This document shows, piece by piece, positions 54,063 through 64,000 of a stretch of 64,000 nucleotides of DNA (position 1 is its first letter; each line of letters opens with the position of its first letter). Origin of the DNA: Nitrospirales bacterium (GTDB lineage Bacteria; Nitrospirota; Nitrospiria; Nitrospirales; UBA8639); contig JALDRJ010000002.1 in the NCBI GenBank assembly GCA_031315865.1, positions 558,001 through 622,000 on the forward strand, written 5' to 3'. Position numbers and translations under genes: made by a program. Under the pieces are notes generated by a model that searched no databases, was not told where the DNA came from, and worked only from the letters and a program-made list of their open reading frames with translations.

Positions 54063-56144
54063 TTATTCGCCTCGCTGCTTCTTTATGATCTGTTGCGCCA
54101 ACTGCTTTGGCACAGCTTCATACTCTTCAAATTCCATACTGTACGTTGCACGCCCTTGAGTTTTTGACCTCAAGTCCGTCGCATACCCAAACATCTCACT
54201 AAGAGGAACCGCCGCGTCAACGGCTTGCGACGAAGCGCGCGCCTTTATACCATGAACCTTCCCTCGACGACTATTCAAATCTCCGATCACATCCCCCATA
54301 AAGTCCTGAGGAACCAAAACCTCAACCTTCATGATCGGCTCCAAAAGAGTCGGATCTGCCTTCTGACAAGCACTTTCAAATGCCATAGAAGCCGCGATCT
54401 TAAATGCCATTTCGTTAGAATCTACATCATGATAAGATCCATCAAAAAGCGTGACCCTTAAATCCCTCATCGGATATCCCGCCAAAACCCCAGTCTCCAA
54501 ACGCTCCTTCACACCCTTTTCAACCGCCGGAATATACTCCCTGGGTATAACCCCACCCACTATCTTATTGACAAACTCAAGCCCAACACCCGCCTCACCA
54601 GGCTCAACTCTCAAAAAAACATGTCCATACTGCCCTCGCCCGCCAGTCTGCTTGACATATTTCCCTTCAGCTTCAGCAATTCCCCTGATCGTCTCACGGT
54701 AGGCAACCTCCGGCTTTCCAACATTTGCCTGAACCTTGAATTCCCTGAGAAGACGATCCACGATAATCTCCAAATGAAGCTCTCCCATACCAGAGATGAG
54801 CGTTTGCCCCGTCTCTTCATCTGTCTTCACATGGAACGAAGGATCTTCCTGAGCGAGCTTCCCAAGGGAAAACCCAAGCCTTTCCAAGTCCTGCTTTGTC
54901 TTTGGCTCCACAGCCAAAGAGATAACAGGCTCAGGGAATTTGATCACCTCCAACAATATCTGATGTTTTTCATCACATAAGGTATCACCAGTCCGTGACT
55001 CCTTTAGCCCCACTGCCGCAGCGATATCACCGGCATACACATCGTCAATATCCTCGCGTTTATTGGCATGCATTTTCAAAAGCCGACCAACCCGCTCCTT
55101 CTTGCCCTGAGTCACGTTATAAATATACGAACCAGTCGACAACTTCCCCGAGTACACCCGGAAATAGGTCAGCTGCCCAGCGAACGGATCACTCATAATT
55201 TTGAAAGCTAGAGCCGAGAATGGCTCAGCAATATCAGCACGCCTTGTGATTTCATGACCATCACCAGGATCCACCCCAACCACGGGGGGCAAATCCACCG
55301 GAGAAGGAAGAAAATCCACGACTGCATCAAGAAGAGGCTGAACCCCCTTATTTTTGAACGCAGAACCACAGAATACCGGAGTCAGTTTTAGGCTTAGCGT
55401 GCCGGCCCTTATCGCACGCTTTATCTCTTCACTCGTCAACTCCTCTCCGTTCAAATACCGCTCCATAACAGAGTCGTCATACTCCGCAACAGCATCAATC
55501 ATTTTCTCACGATACTCTTGGGCTATACCCAATGAATCAGATGGAATATCCTCTACCGTATAAGCAGCCCCAAGACTCTCGTCATCATAGACGTACGCCT
55601 TCATTTCTATTAAGTCGAAGACCCCTCGCAAGGCCTCTTCCTTGCCATACGGAAGCTGAATCGGAATAGGATTCGCGCCAAGACGGTCCACCATGGAACG
55701 AATGCCCGCAAAGTAGTCAGCCCCCACACGATCCATCTTATTCATAAACGCAATTCTTGGAACTCGATACTTATCAGCTTGACGCCAAACAGTCTCCGAC
55801 TGAGGCTCAACACCCTGAACCGAATCAAACACCGCCACCGCGCCATCCAACACCCGAAGAGAGCGCTCCACCTCAATCGTAAAATCAACATGACCCGGAG
55901 TATCAATGATATTAATCCGATAATCTCCCCAAAAACAGGTCGTCGCCGCCGATGTAATCGTAATACCCCGCTCACGCTCCTGCTCCATCCAATCCATCTG
56001 AGCAGCACCCTCATGAACCTCACCAATTCGATGAGACACGCCGGTATAGAACAGCACTCGCTCAGTCGTCGTCGTTTTTCCAGCATCAATATGAGCCATG
56101 ATGCCAATATTTCTCGTCCGACTTAATGGGAGATCAGCACTCAC
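54063..56144 (-). CDS. fusA: Elongation factor G
   Basis: 693 residues from GTG 56144 ([26 protein letters not shown]), with GAGGG four bases upstream; the frame reaches to 56237, but those 31 residues do not fit EF-G. The G domain has AHIDAGKT, the classical RGITI switch I ([12 protein letters not shown]), DTPGHVDF and NKMDR. Domains II-V follow, with GRGQYGHV and a normal end. It drives translocation and, with RRF, ribosome recycling. It lies between rpsG (112 bases) and tuf (91 bases). Confidence 0.97.
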   Translation of the reverse strand: MSADLPLSRTRNIGIMAHIDAGKTTTTERVLFYTGVSHRIGEVHEGAAQMDWMEQERERGITITSAATTCFWGDYRINIIDTPGHVDFTIEVERSLRVLDGAVAVFDSVQGVEPQSETVWRQADKYRVPRIAFMNKMDRVGADYFAGIRSMVDRLGANPIPIQLPYGKEEALRGVFDLIEMKAYVYDDESLGAAYTVEDIPSDSLGIAQEYREKMIDAVAEYDDSVMERYLNGEELTSEEIKRAIRAGTLSLKLTPVFCGSAFKNKGVQPLLDAVVDFLPSPVDLPPVVGVDPGDGHEITRRADIAEPFSALAFKIMSDPFAGQLTYFRVYSGKLSTGSYIYNVTQGKKERVGRLLKMHANKREDIDDVYAGDIAAAVGLKESRTGDTLCDEKHQILLEVIKFPEPVISLAVEPKTKQDLERLGFSLGKLAQEDPSFHVKTDEETGQTLISGMGELHLEIIVDRLLREFKVQANVGKPEVAYRETIRGIAEAEGKYVKQTGGRGQYGHVFLRVEPGEAGVGLEFVNKIVGGVIPREYIPAVEKGVKERLETGVLAGYPMRDLRVTLFDGSYHDVDSNEMAFKIAASMAFESACQKADPTLLEPIMKVEVLVPQDFMGDVIGDLNSRRGKVHGIKARASSQAVDAAVPLSEMFGYATDLRSKTQGRATYSMEFEEYEAVPKQLAQQIIKKQRGE

Positions 56145-56256
56145 ATATCCCTCACAACAATACAAAGCCGCAGGACTATAAACGCCTACCAACCTAAGCA
56201 GCCAAACACCAAGGACCCGCCCACTCAGGACAGGCACACCTGCAGCACATCAACAC

Positions 56257-56727
56257 TCACCAACGATAGTGAGCAAAGGCTCGATTCGCCTCAGCCATAC
56301 GGTGAACTTCGTCGCGCTTCTTCACAGAAGCCCCAGCATTATTCGCAGCATCCAACAATTCACCCGCCAATTTCTCCTGCATACTCCGACCAGCGCGCGC
56401 CTTCGCACTTTGAGAAATCCAACGCAACGCCAAAGCAATTTGTCGAACCGAGCGAATCTCAACCGGAACCTGATAGGAAGCCCCACCAACCCTGCGAGAC
56501 TTAACCTCCACAACGGGCTTCACATTACCAAGTGCCGCATGAAATACTTTCAGCGGATCATTTCCCGTCTTCTCTTGAACCAAATCAAAGGCGCCATAAC
56601 ACACCCGCTCTACGGTGCTCCGCTTCCCATCCTTCATTAAAATGCTTAAAAACTTTCCCACCACCGGGTCGTTAAACCGAGGGTCATATGAAACTTTTTT
56701 ACGAAGAACAATCGGCCGTCTTGGCAT
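56257..56727 (-). CDS. rpsG: Ribosomal protein uS7
   Basis: 156 residues: MPRRPIVLRKKVSYDPRFNDPVVGKFLSILMKDGKRSTVERVCYGAFD, and GGASYQVPVEIRSVRQIALALRWI, HRMAEANRAFAHYRW. It initiates 30S head assembly. It follows rpsL after 60 bases. Confidence 0.97.
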   Translation of the reverse strand: MPRRPIVLRKKVSYDPRFNDPVVGKFLSILMKDGKRSTVERVCYGAFDLVQEKTGNDPLKVFHAALGNVKPVVEVKSRRVGGASYQVPVEIRSVRQIALALRWISQSAKARAGRSMQEKLAGELLDAANNAGASVKKRDEVHRMAEANRAFAHYRW

Positions 56728-56787
56728 AACTACAACACTTTCAGGTTGAAAGAAGAAAAAGTAAATGAGAACAGGACTACATCAGCC

Positions 56788-57159
56788 CTACTTTGGCTTC
56801 TTAGCCCCGTACTTGGAACGCCCCTGCCTTCGGTTGGCAACCCCTACGGCATCTAAGGCTCCGCGAACCATATGATAACGTACGCCAGGCAAGTCCTTGA
56901 CACGTCCACCACGGATCAACACGATCGAGTGCTCCTGGAGATTGTGCCCCATACCTGGAATGTAGGTCGTCACCTCTACACCGGTAGTCAGTCGCACCCT
57001 TGCGACCTTACGCAAGGCAGAGTTTGGCTTTTTAGGCGTTGTCGTATACACCCTCAGACACACACCGCGTCTTTGGGGACAACGATTTAAGGCAGGACTT
57101 TTACTCTTGACTTGAGCGCTTTTTCGACCAACACGGACTAATTGGTTAACGGTAGGCAT
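56788..57159 (-). CDS. rpsL: Ribosomal protein uS12
   Basis: 123 residues. The decoding-site loops [13 protein letters not shown] and [17 protein letters not shown] carry the normal lysines (Lys43 and Lys88 positions) seen in streptomycin-sensitive proteins. It controls accuracy at the A site. It is the first gene of the str group, behind the promoter at 57221-57249. Confidence 0.97.
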   Translation of the reverse strand: MPTVNQLVRVGRKSAQVKSKSPALNRCPQRRGVCLRVYTTTPKKPNSALRKVARVRLTTGVEVTTYIPGMGHNLQEHSIVLIRGGRVKDLPGVRYHMVRGALDAVGVANRRQGRSKYGAKKPK

Positions 57160-57220
57160 TTATGGGCCCCTACATCATTCCTATTGATTGACATTGATAA
57201 ATTTCGCGCAAAACCAGCGG

Positions 57221-57249
57221 ATTATATAGACCAACTTCTATGCTGTCAA
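57221..57249 (-). promoter_or_regulatory. Consensus sigma-70 promoter of rpsL-rpsG-fusA-tuf
   Basis: On the minus strand TTGACA (57249-57244), exactly 17 bases, TATAAT (57226-57221): a perfect consensus promoter between rpoC and rpsL. A GC-rich stretch (CCGCTGG) follows the -10, as in growth-rate-controlled promoters with a discriminator. Confidence 0.92.
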
Positions 57250-57286
57250 GCTACGAAATCAACTTTTTCTTATTGCTTCAATTAAA

Positions 57287-60200
57287 TTAGTTTGACGACA
57301 CAACCTCAACAGAATTCGAGCTCCCTTCCCCGTTTTCTAGCAATTCTGGTTCAGACTTTGGCCCAGGGACATAGGTTTCCCGATACTCGGTGTACCCTGT
57401 TCCAGCTGGGATAAGGCGTCCCACGATCACATTTTCCTTAAGACCCCTCAAATCATCGACACGCCCATTTATCGCGGCTTCCGTCAGAACTCTTGTGGTT
57501 TCCTGGAATGAAGCCCCGGATATAAAGCTGTCCGTGCTCAATGAGGCCTTGGTAATACCGAGCAGAACCGGCTTTCCAATGGCTGGCGACCCACCTTCCG
57601 CCAACACACGCTCATTTTCATCCTCAAAGTCAAAGCGATTCACCTGCGTCCCTGGTAAAAACGTCGTATCGCCAGCTTCCTCGATACGAATCTTTCTCAA
57701 CATCTGGCGGGTAATGACCTCTATGTGCTTGTCATTAATCACCACCCCCTGCAGTCGATACACTTCTTGCACTTCATTGACCAGGAATTTTTGTAACTCT
57801 CTGGGACCTAACACCGCCAAGATATCATGAGGATTCGCAGAGCCATCCATAAGAGGCTCGCCGGCACGAACCCAGTCTCCTTCATGGACGTTGACGTGCC
57901 GCCCACGTGGGATCGAATACTCCTTGATATCGCCGATTTTATTATCGACGGTGACCTTTCTCATTCCTTTCACGAATCCACCAAACGACACCTCTCCGTC
58001 AATCTCACTCACCACGGCTTGCTCTTTTGGCTTTCTCGCTTCGAACAATTCCGCGACTCTTGGCAATCCGCCCGTAATATCCTTTGTCTTCGTCGTCTCT
58101 CTTGGGATCTTCGCCAATACATCTCCAGGGTGAACAATGCTACCCTTTTCAACAAAAATATGCGCGCCGACGGGCATCAAATACCGAGCTTGCGCGCCCG
58201 AGCTTAACTTGGCTGTTTTTCCGCTATCATCTTTAATCGAGAGCCTCGGACGAAGGTTTGTCCCTGCCTGCTCAATGACAACTTTTCTTGAAAGCCCGGT
58301 CACTTCGTCAACTTCCTCTTTCATCGTGACGCCTTCAGAGATATCCCCAAAAGCGATTTTCCCCCCAACTTCGGTCAAAATCGTGAGAGAGTAAGGATCC
58401 CACTCCACGATTTTCTCACCGACTTCAACCTTCCCTCCATCTTTCACTTTTATTTTCGCGCCGTAGACGACTGGGTACTTTTCCCGCTCACGCCCACTCT
58501 CGTCATACACTGCAACTTTTGCGTTTCGACTCATAACCACCCAATCACCCCGTTGAGTCTTCACAGCCATTGCTGGATTGTGAAAGTCAGCGTTCTTTTT
58601 GGCATCAAAACTCAGATACTTAATTTCTCCGCCGTGCTTCACATCCAAGACGGTCTGCTCGACAACCTTACTGGCTGTACCACCGATATGGAAGGTTCTC
58701 ATCGTTAACTGCGTCCCAGGCTCTCCGATTGATTGCGCAGCAATCACTCCGACAGGCTCTCCCTTTTCGACAAGTCGCCCTTTGGCCAGGTCACGTCCAT
58801 AACACATGGCACAGACCCCCCATCGCGCCTGACAAGTCAACACGGACCGAATCCGAACCTGATCGATTCCTGCCTCCACCACCGCGCGTACCCGAACCTC
58901 ATCGAGCTCTTCATTGGCGTTCACGATCACTTCTTGCGTGACAGGATCATGGACATCTTCTGCAACAAGCCGACCCAAAATACGTTCCTCAAGAGGTTGA
59001 ATCACCTCCCCACCCTCAACTAGCGCCGTCACAATGATACCGTCGTTGGTCATGCAATCAATTCCGCTGACGATCACGTCTTGAGCAATATCAACCAGTC
59101 GACGCGTGAGATACCCTGAGTTAGCTGTCTTTAACGCCGTATCGGCCAACCCCTTCCGCGCACCGTGTGTTGAGATGAAATACTGAAGAACGGTCAATCC
59201 CTCCCTAAAGTTTGCGGTGATAGGCGTTTCAATGATTTCGCCGGATGGCTTTGCCATTAAGCCCCGCATTCCACCAAGCTGCCTGATCTGCTGAGAACTC
59301 CCACGAGCTCCGGAGTCTGCCATCATATAGATGGGATTCAACGAACCCGTCTCCCCTTTTCCACCATCAGCACTAATCTCATTCATCATCTCATTGGCCA
59401 CTTGCTCACTCACATGCGCCCAAATATCGATGACCTTATTGTAACGTTCACCATTCGTGATCAGTCCTTCGCTATACTGTTGCTGCACATCATGCACTTC
59501 GACCTCGGCCTTTTTGATGAGCGCTTCTTTCTTGGTCGGGATATGCATGTTGTCGATGCAAATGGAAACCCCGGCCTTGGTCGCATACGAAAAACCGACA
59601 TCTTTGAGCCTATCGAGCATCACAACAACTTCATGAAGACCGGCCTGTCGATAGACAGCATCGATAAGTTTGGTCATTTCCTTCTTGGTCATGAGCTGAT
59701 TAACATTCGAGAATGGAATATTAGAAGGAAGAATTTCAGACAGCAGTACACGCCCGACTGTTGTCTCTATCAATTCACCCCCTATCCGAACCTTAATGCT
59801 CGCCTGCTCTTCAACTTCTCCCGCATCATAGGCAATTCGCACTTCTTCTGTAGATGAAAAAATGCCCCCCTCCCCTTTCGACCCCTTTGATTCCTTGGTC
59901 AACCAATAGCAGCCCAACACCATGTCCTGAGAGGGAATGGCCAGAGGCCTGCCGTTTGCCGGAGAGAGAACATTATTGATGGACATCATCAACACTCGCG
60001 CCTCAATTTGCGCCTCGATGGAAAGCGGCACATGTACAGCCATTTGATCACCGTCAAAGTCAGCATTAAATGCCGCACAAACGAGTGGATGGAGCCGTAT
60101 CGCTTTCCCTTCAACCAGCACGGGATCAAACGCCTGAATGCCCAAGCGATGGAGGGTAGGCGCGCGATTGAGCATGACAGGATGCTCACGAATCACTTCA

Positions 60201-61441
60201 TCCAATACGTCCCAGACTTCCGGGCGCTCCTTTTCCACCAGCCGCTTCGCGCTTTTGATCGTGGTCGCAGCGCCGCGCTCTTCGAGTTTGTGAAAGATGA
60301 ATGGCTTAAAAAGTTCCAGGGCCATTTTTTTGGGGATTCCACATTGATTTAAGCGAAGCTCAGGCCCAACCACGATCACCGAACGGCCTGAATAGTCCAC
60401 CCGTTTTCCCAAAAGATTTTGCCGAAACCGTCCCTGCTTACCCTTTAACATATCGCTCAACGACTTTAACGGTCGCTTATTGGCGCCTCGAATCACTCGC
60501 CCCCGCCGGCCATTGTCAAACAGCGCATCTACAGCCTCTTGCAACATTCGCATTTCATTCCGAATGATCACGCCGGGAGCCTTCAGCTCCACCAATCGCT
60601 TGAGACGGTTATTTCGATTAATAACCCGTCGGTACAGATCATTCAGATCCGACGTGGCGAATCGTCCCCCATCCAAGGGAACCAAGGGGCGAAGCTCTGG
60701 CGGCAACACTGGAATAGCATCCATGATCATCCACTCTGGATTATTGCCAGATTTATAGAAGGCTTCGATCACCTTGAGTCGTTTCGTTAACTTTTTATTG
60801 ACAGCTGAAGACACCGACCCCTTCATTTTGGTATCGCGCTCATTCCACAGCGCTTCAACGTCAACTTTGCGCAACAATTCTCGGATGGCTTCGGCACCAA
60901 TACCAACCTTGAATGACTGATGCCCATACTCATCAAGGCACTCGCGGTATTTCTCTTCCGTCAAGAGCTCGTTCTCCTTGAGAGGCGTATTGCCGGGATC
61001 AAGCACCACATAAGCCTCAAAGTAGAGAATTTTCTCCAATTGTTTGAGACTCATATCCAACAAAATACCGATTCGACTTGGCACACCTTTGAGAAACCAA
61101 ATATGGGCTACCGGCGCGGCCAATTCGATATGCCCCATCCGTTCTCGACGAACCTTGGATTGAATGACTTCGACGCCACACTTATCGCACACAATACCCC
61201 GATGCTTCATCCTCTTATATTTTCCGCAATTGCACTCCCAGTCTTTCGTGGGACCGAATATTTTCGCGCAGAACAGACCGTCACGTTCTGGCTTGAAAGA
61301 ACGGTAGTTGATGGTTTCCGGTTTTTTCACCTCACCATAGGACCAGGACCGGATTTTTTCCGGCGACGCAATTCGGATTCGCATCGCGTCAAAAGACACG
61401 GCGTCACGCGGTTTTTCAAATAGGGAATAGATGCTTTCCAA
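57287..61441 (-). CDS. rpoC: RNA polymerase beta' subunit
   Basis: 1384 residues. N-terminal zinc site Cys70, Cys72, Cys85, Cys88 (CNC...CDKC). Catalytic magnesium loop [12 protein letters not shown] at 459-470. Bridge helix region [31 protein letters not shown], second zinc site [13 protein letters not shown], trigger loop [25 protein letters not shown]. With beta it forms the active centre. It follows rpoB by 50 bases; the sequence after the stop carries the str promoter. Confidence 0.98.
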   Translation of the reverse strand: MESIYSLFEKPRDAVSFDAMRIRIASPEKIRSWSYGEVKKPETINYRSFKPERDGLFCAKIFGPTKDWECNCGKYKRMKHRGIVCDKCGVEVIQSKVRRERMGHIELAAPVAHIWFLKGVPSRIGILLDMSLKQLEKILYFEAYVVLDPGNTPLKENELLTEEKYRECLDEYGHQSFKVGIGAEAIRELLRKVDVEALWNERDTKMKGSVSSAVNKKLTKRLKVIEAFYKSGNNPEWMIMDAIPVLPPELRPLVPLDGGRFATSDLNDLYRRVINRNNRLKRLVELKAPGVIIRNEMRMLQEAVDALFDNGRRGRVIRGANKRPLKSLSDMLKGKQGRFRQNLLGKRVDYSGRSVIVVGPELRLNQCGIPKKMALELFKPFIFHKLEERGAATTIKSAKRLVEKERPEVWDVLDEVIREHPVMLNRAPTLHRLGIQAFDPVLVEGKAIRLHPLVCAAFNADFDGDQMAVHVPLSIEAQIEARVLMMSINNVLSPANGRPLAIPSQDMVLGCYWLTKESKGSKGEGGIFSSTEEVRIAYDAGEVEEQASIKVRIGGELIETTVGRVLLSEILPSNIPFSNVNQLMTKKEMTKLIDAVYRQAGLHEVVVMLDRLKDVGFSYATKAGVSICIDNMHIPTKKEALIKKAEVEVHDVQQQYSEGLITNGERYNKVIDIWAHVSEQVANEMMNEISADGGKGETGSLNPIYMMADSGARGSSQQIRQLGGMRGLMAKPSGEIIETPITANFREGLTVLQYFISTHGARKGLADTALKTANSGYLTRRLVDIAQDVIVSGIDCMTNDGIIVTALVEGGEVIQPLEERILGRLVAEDVHDPVTQEVIVNANEELDEVRVRAVVEAGIDQVRIRSVLTCQARWGVCAMCYGRDLAKGRLVEKGEPVGVIAAQSIGEPGTQLTMRTFHIGGTASKVVEQTVLDVKHGGEIKYLSFDAKKNADFHNPAMAVKTQRGDWVVMSRNAKVAVYDESGREREKYPVVYGAKIKVKDGGKVEVGEKIVEWDPYSLTILTEVGGKIAFGDISEGVTMKEEVDEVTGLSRKVVIEQAGTNLRPRLSIKDDSGKTAKLSSGAQARYLMPVGAHIFVEKGSIVHPGDVLAKIPRETTKTKDITGGLPRVAELFEARKPKEQAVVSEIDGEVSFGGFVKGMRKVTVDNKIGDIKEYSIPRGRHVNVHEGDWVRAGEPLMDGSANPHDILAVLGPRELQKFLVNEVQEVYRLQGVVINDKHIEVITRQMLRKIRIEEAGDTTFLPGTQVNRFDFEDENERVLAEGGSPAIGKPVLLGITKASLSTDSFISGASFQETTRVLTEAAINGRVDDLRGLKENVIVGRLIPAGTGYTEYRETYVPGPKSEPELLENGEGSSNSVEVVSSN

Positions 61442-61491
61442 GGAATTTCCCTCCGGTTAAAAGGATAACAGCTGATAGCATTGGACCCGAA

Positions 61492-64000
61492 TCAATCGGC
61501 CGACTTGATGAGCTCAACATCAAGCCCTAAACTTTGAAGTTCTTTTACTAAAACGTTGAACGATTCGGGAAGACCAGGCTCCAGGAAATTTTCACCTTTG
61601 ACGATCGCTTCATACATGCGAGACCGACCAGGCACATCATCAGACTTTACGGTTAAAAATTCCTGAAGAGTTGAGGCCGCACCATAGGCCTGAAGGGCCC
61701 ACACTTCCATTTCACCGAGTCGCTGACCTCCAAATTGAGCCTTTCCTCCCAAGGGTTGTTGCGTCACCAAAGAATAGGGACCAATCGATCGAGCATGAAT
61801 TTTATCGTCAACTAAATGATGCAGCTTCAGCATATAGACGTACCCTACTGTCACAGGGCTTTTAAACGGCTCACCAAACCGCCCATCGTAGACGACGGAT
61901 TGACCGCTTTCAGGGAGATTCGCCTTACGAAGAACCTCTTTAATTTCGTTCTCCGAGGCACCGTCAAATACCGGGCTCTCCATGTGCATCCCTAACGCCT
62001 TGGCTGCCCACCCGAGATGAGTTTCGAGAATCTGACCGACGTTCATACGGGAAGGAACACCGAGAGGGTTCAAGACGATTTCAATCGGAGTACCATCCGG
62101 CAGATAGGGCATGTCTTCCTCTGGAAGAATTCTCGAGACGACACCTTTATTCCCATGACGTCCAGCCATTTTATCGCCAACGGCAATTTTTCGTTTGATG
62201 GCGAGATATACCTTGACCAACTTGATGACCCCGGGCGGGAGCTCATCTCCCCTTCTCAATCTTCCCACTTTCTCATCATACATGGTCTGAAGAATTTCAA
62301 TCTGATCTTTTGCCGCACGCTCGATTTCTTCAAGCTTCTTCTGTTCCTCTCCATCTCCCAGAATGACTCGACGCGCGTCATCATTTGAGAGTTTCCTTAA
62401 GACTTCTGACGTAATTCGCCCTTTTTTCTTGAGGATAACCTCTCCACTATCAGGATCCATAAGATCCCGGCCAACAAACTGCCCAAGAAGAAGTTTTCGG
62501 ATTTTTTTGTTCCGCTCTTCTTCAATAATGCGCAGTTCGTCTTGGTAGTTTCTTTCGATCTTGACCCGATCGTCCGACTCAATGGTCTTAGACCGATCGT
62601 CCTTATCGACACCTTTACGCGAGAAGATTTTGACATCCACGACGATCCCCTCGATGCCTGGCGGCACCTGAAGAGATGTGTCCTTGACATCCCCAGCCTT
62701 TTCGCCAAAAATCGCGCGTAGCAATTTTTCTTCAGGGGTCAACTGCGTTTCGCCTTTCGGCGTGACCTTTCCTACCAGAATGTCTCCGGCCTTGACCTCA
62801 GCCCCAATGCGAACAATCCCGCTCTCATCAAGATTCTTGAGCGCCTCTTCTCCTAAATTGGGAATATCCCTCGTAATCTCTTCTTTGCCCAGCTTTGTAT
62901 CGCGAGCTTCCACTTCGAACTCTTCGATATGGATGGACGTAAAGGTGTCATCCTTGACGAGCTTCTCGCTCAATAAAATGGCGTCCTCAAAGTTGTATCC
63001 TCCCCACGGCATAAATGCCACCAAGACATTCTTACCTAGAGCCAATTCCCCTCGATCCATCGCAGGCCCGTCAACAAGCACCTGCCCCTTTTTCACAGGC
63101 TGACCAACGCGAACGATCGGAGTTTGAGTGATACAGGTATTCTGGTTCGTTCTCTGAAATTTAATGAGGTCAAACGTTTCCAACATTCGGCTGTTGGCCT
63201 TTTTCCCGTCCTCCTTCTTTTTCAGATCAGACCTCACGACGATTCGCCTGGCATCAACACTTTCGACAACACCATCGCTACCTGCACGTTCCAGATAGCC
63301 AGAATCCCGAGCCACAATGGCTTCCATCCCGGTCCCAACTAACGGAGCTTCACACTGAATGAGCGGAACGGCTTGTCGTTGCATGTTTGAACCCATGAGG
63401 GCACGATTGGCGTCATCATGCTCCAAAAATGGAACAAGCGCGGTAGCGACACTCACGACCTGCTTAGGGGATACATCAAGGTAGTCAACCTCTTCGGGTG
63501 TCGTAATGACAAATTCTCCACCTGCACGCGCGGTGATCGTATCGGACACAAAATTTCCGGACTCATCGACCTGCGTGTTGGCCTGAGCAATGACGAATTT
63601 TTCGCCCTCGAGCGGGGACAGGAATTCAACTTCCTCGACTAAACGCCCTTTACGCACCTTCCGAAACGGCGCTTCTATGAACCCAAATTGATTAATTCTC
63701 GCATAGGTGGCTAGCGATGTAATCAAGCCGATGTTTGGCCCTTCAGGCGTTTCAATAGGACAAATTCGACTATAATGCGAAGGGTGCACGTCGCGAACCT
63801 CGAATCCAGCGCGTTCACGAGTCAATCCCCCTGGCCCCAATGCCGACAGTCGGCGCTTGTGCGTGATTTCGGCCAGCGGATTTGTCTGATCCATGAATTG
63901 AGAGAGTTGGCTTCCGGCGAAAAACTCTTTAATCGCCGCGACAATGGGCTTGGCATTGATTAAATCGTGAGGCAGCACCGTCTCCATATCCAAAAGGTTC
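61492..64000 (-). CDS. rpoB: RNA polymerase beta subunit, N-terminal part missing (cut by window end)
   Basis: The frame is open to base 64000, so only the C-terminal 835 or so residues are present; roughly the first 480 lie outside. The rifampicin region is visible at the start ([37 protein letters not shown]) and is wild type in the usual resistance positions. Later [15 protein letters not shown] and the C-terminal [23 protein letters not shown] are normal. Upstream rplL/rplJ would be expected beyond the window. Confidence 0.97.
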   Translation of the reverse strand, partial: NLLDMETVLPHDLINAKPIVAAIKEFFAGSQLSQFMDQTNPLAEITHKRRLSALGPGGLTRERAGFEVRDVHPSHYSRICPIETPEGPNIGLITSLATYARINQFGFIEAPFRKVRKGRLVEEVEFLSPLEGEKFVIAQANTQVDESGNFVSDTITARAGGEFVITTPEEVDYLDVSPKQVVSVATALVPFLEHDDANRALMGSNMQRQAVPLIQCEAPLVGTGMEAIVARDSGYLERAGSDGVVESVDARRIVVRSDLKKKEDGKKANSRMLETFDLIKFQRTNQNTCITQTPIVRVGQPVKKGQVLVDGPAMDRGELALGKNVLVAFMPWGGYNFEDAILLSEKLVKDDTFTSIHIEEFEVEARDTKLGKEEITRDIPNLGEEALKNLDESGIVRIGAEVKAGDILVGKVTPKGETQLTPEEKLLRAIFGEKAGDVKDTSLQVPPGIEGIVVDVKIFSRKGVDKDDRSKTIESDDRVKIERNYQDELRIIEEERNKKIRKLLLGQFVGRDLMDPDSGEVILKKKGRITSEVLRKLSNDDARRVILGDGEEQKKLEEIERAAKDQIEILQTMYDEKVGRLRRGDELPPGVIKLVKVYLAIKRKIAVGDKMAGRHGNKGVVSRILPEEDMPYLPDGTPIEIVLNPLGVPSRMNVGQILETHLGWAAKALGMHMESPVFDGASENEIKEVLRKANLPESGQSVVYDGRFGEPFKSPVTVGYVYMLKLHHLVDDKIHARSIGPYSLVTQQPLGGKAQFGGQRLGEMEVWALQAYGAASTLQEFLTVKSDDVPGRSRMYEAIVKGENFLEPGLPESFNVLVKELQSLGLDVELIKSAD

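Noticed and set aside
56788-57159. Streptomycin-resistance changes in uS12
   Set aside because: Both critical lysines are in their normal places.
1-64000. tRNA, rRNA, CRISPR, IS elements or prophage genes
   Set aside because: None could be recognised: no cloverleaf-like GTTCGA-containing blocks in the gaps, no regularly spaced repeats, no transposase or integrase. The Com-like protein alone is not evidence of a phage.

Overview
The window is about 64 kb of chromosome from a Gram-negative, LPS-bearing bacterium of moderate GC content. Supporting signs are lptA/B/C, secretin-type pilus genes, sigma-54, outer-membrane porins and GlnD. The merged rpoBC/str/S10/spc/alpha run, the pilMNOP-aroC-aroB and lptCAB-rpoN-rapZ blocks and a large set of Fur-type iron genes suggest Nitrospirota, possibly a Nitrospira relative. 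This assignment is inference from protein style and gene order. I see no rRNA, tRNA, CRISPR array, insertion sequence or phage.

Left part (1-19.9 kb, mostly + strand): an iron and envelope redox region. It opens with a ComEA-like protein, a Panacea-like protein and Fur. Next comes an FbpABC-type ferric ABC transporter followed by a His-rich CpxP-like protein. ApbE flavin transferase and a lipoprotein face the other way. Then come three units preceded by good Fur boxes: (i) a Com-like zinc ribbon plus an OprP-like porin; (ii) a lipoprotein, an FMN-binding flavoprotein with the SGAT flavinylation site, and a four-helix membrane protein; (iii) a small secreted EF-hand-like protein. A large di-haem peroxidase-like protein, an AraC regulator, a STAS protein coupled to a PIN-TRAM membrane protein and a small zinc ribbon lie between. 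Two tandem bacterioferritins and a Cys-less peroxiredoxin-like protein sit on either side of a region with two Fur-like sites. Together they read as uptake, envelope reduction and storage of iron under Fur; the flavoprotein/membrane-protein pair is the best candidate for a little-described system.

Middle part (19.9-36.5 kb, - strand): glnD, nadE, a GAF-GAF-ANTAR regulator, aroB, aroC, an AMIN-only remnant of PilQ, pilP, pilO, pilN, pilM, then rapZ, rpoN, lptB, lptA, lptC. A strong terminator hairpin ends exactly at the nadE start codon, downstream of the ANTAR gene.

Right part (36.9-64 kb, - strand): transcription runs from rpoB (cut by the window end) through rpoC, rpsL, rpsG, fusA, tuf, the S10 and spc genes, secY, adk, map, infA, rpmJ, rpsM, rpsK, rpsD and rpoA to rplQ, closed by a hairpin. 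A consensus promoter (TTGACA-17-TATAAT) restarts transcription before rpsL. The EF-Tu encoded here has an unusual switch I region and base composition unlike its neighbours.
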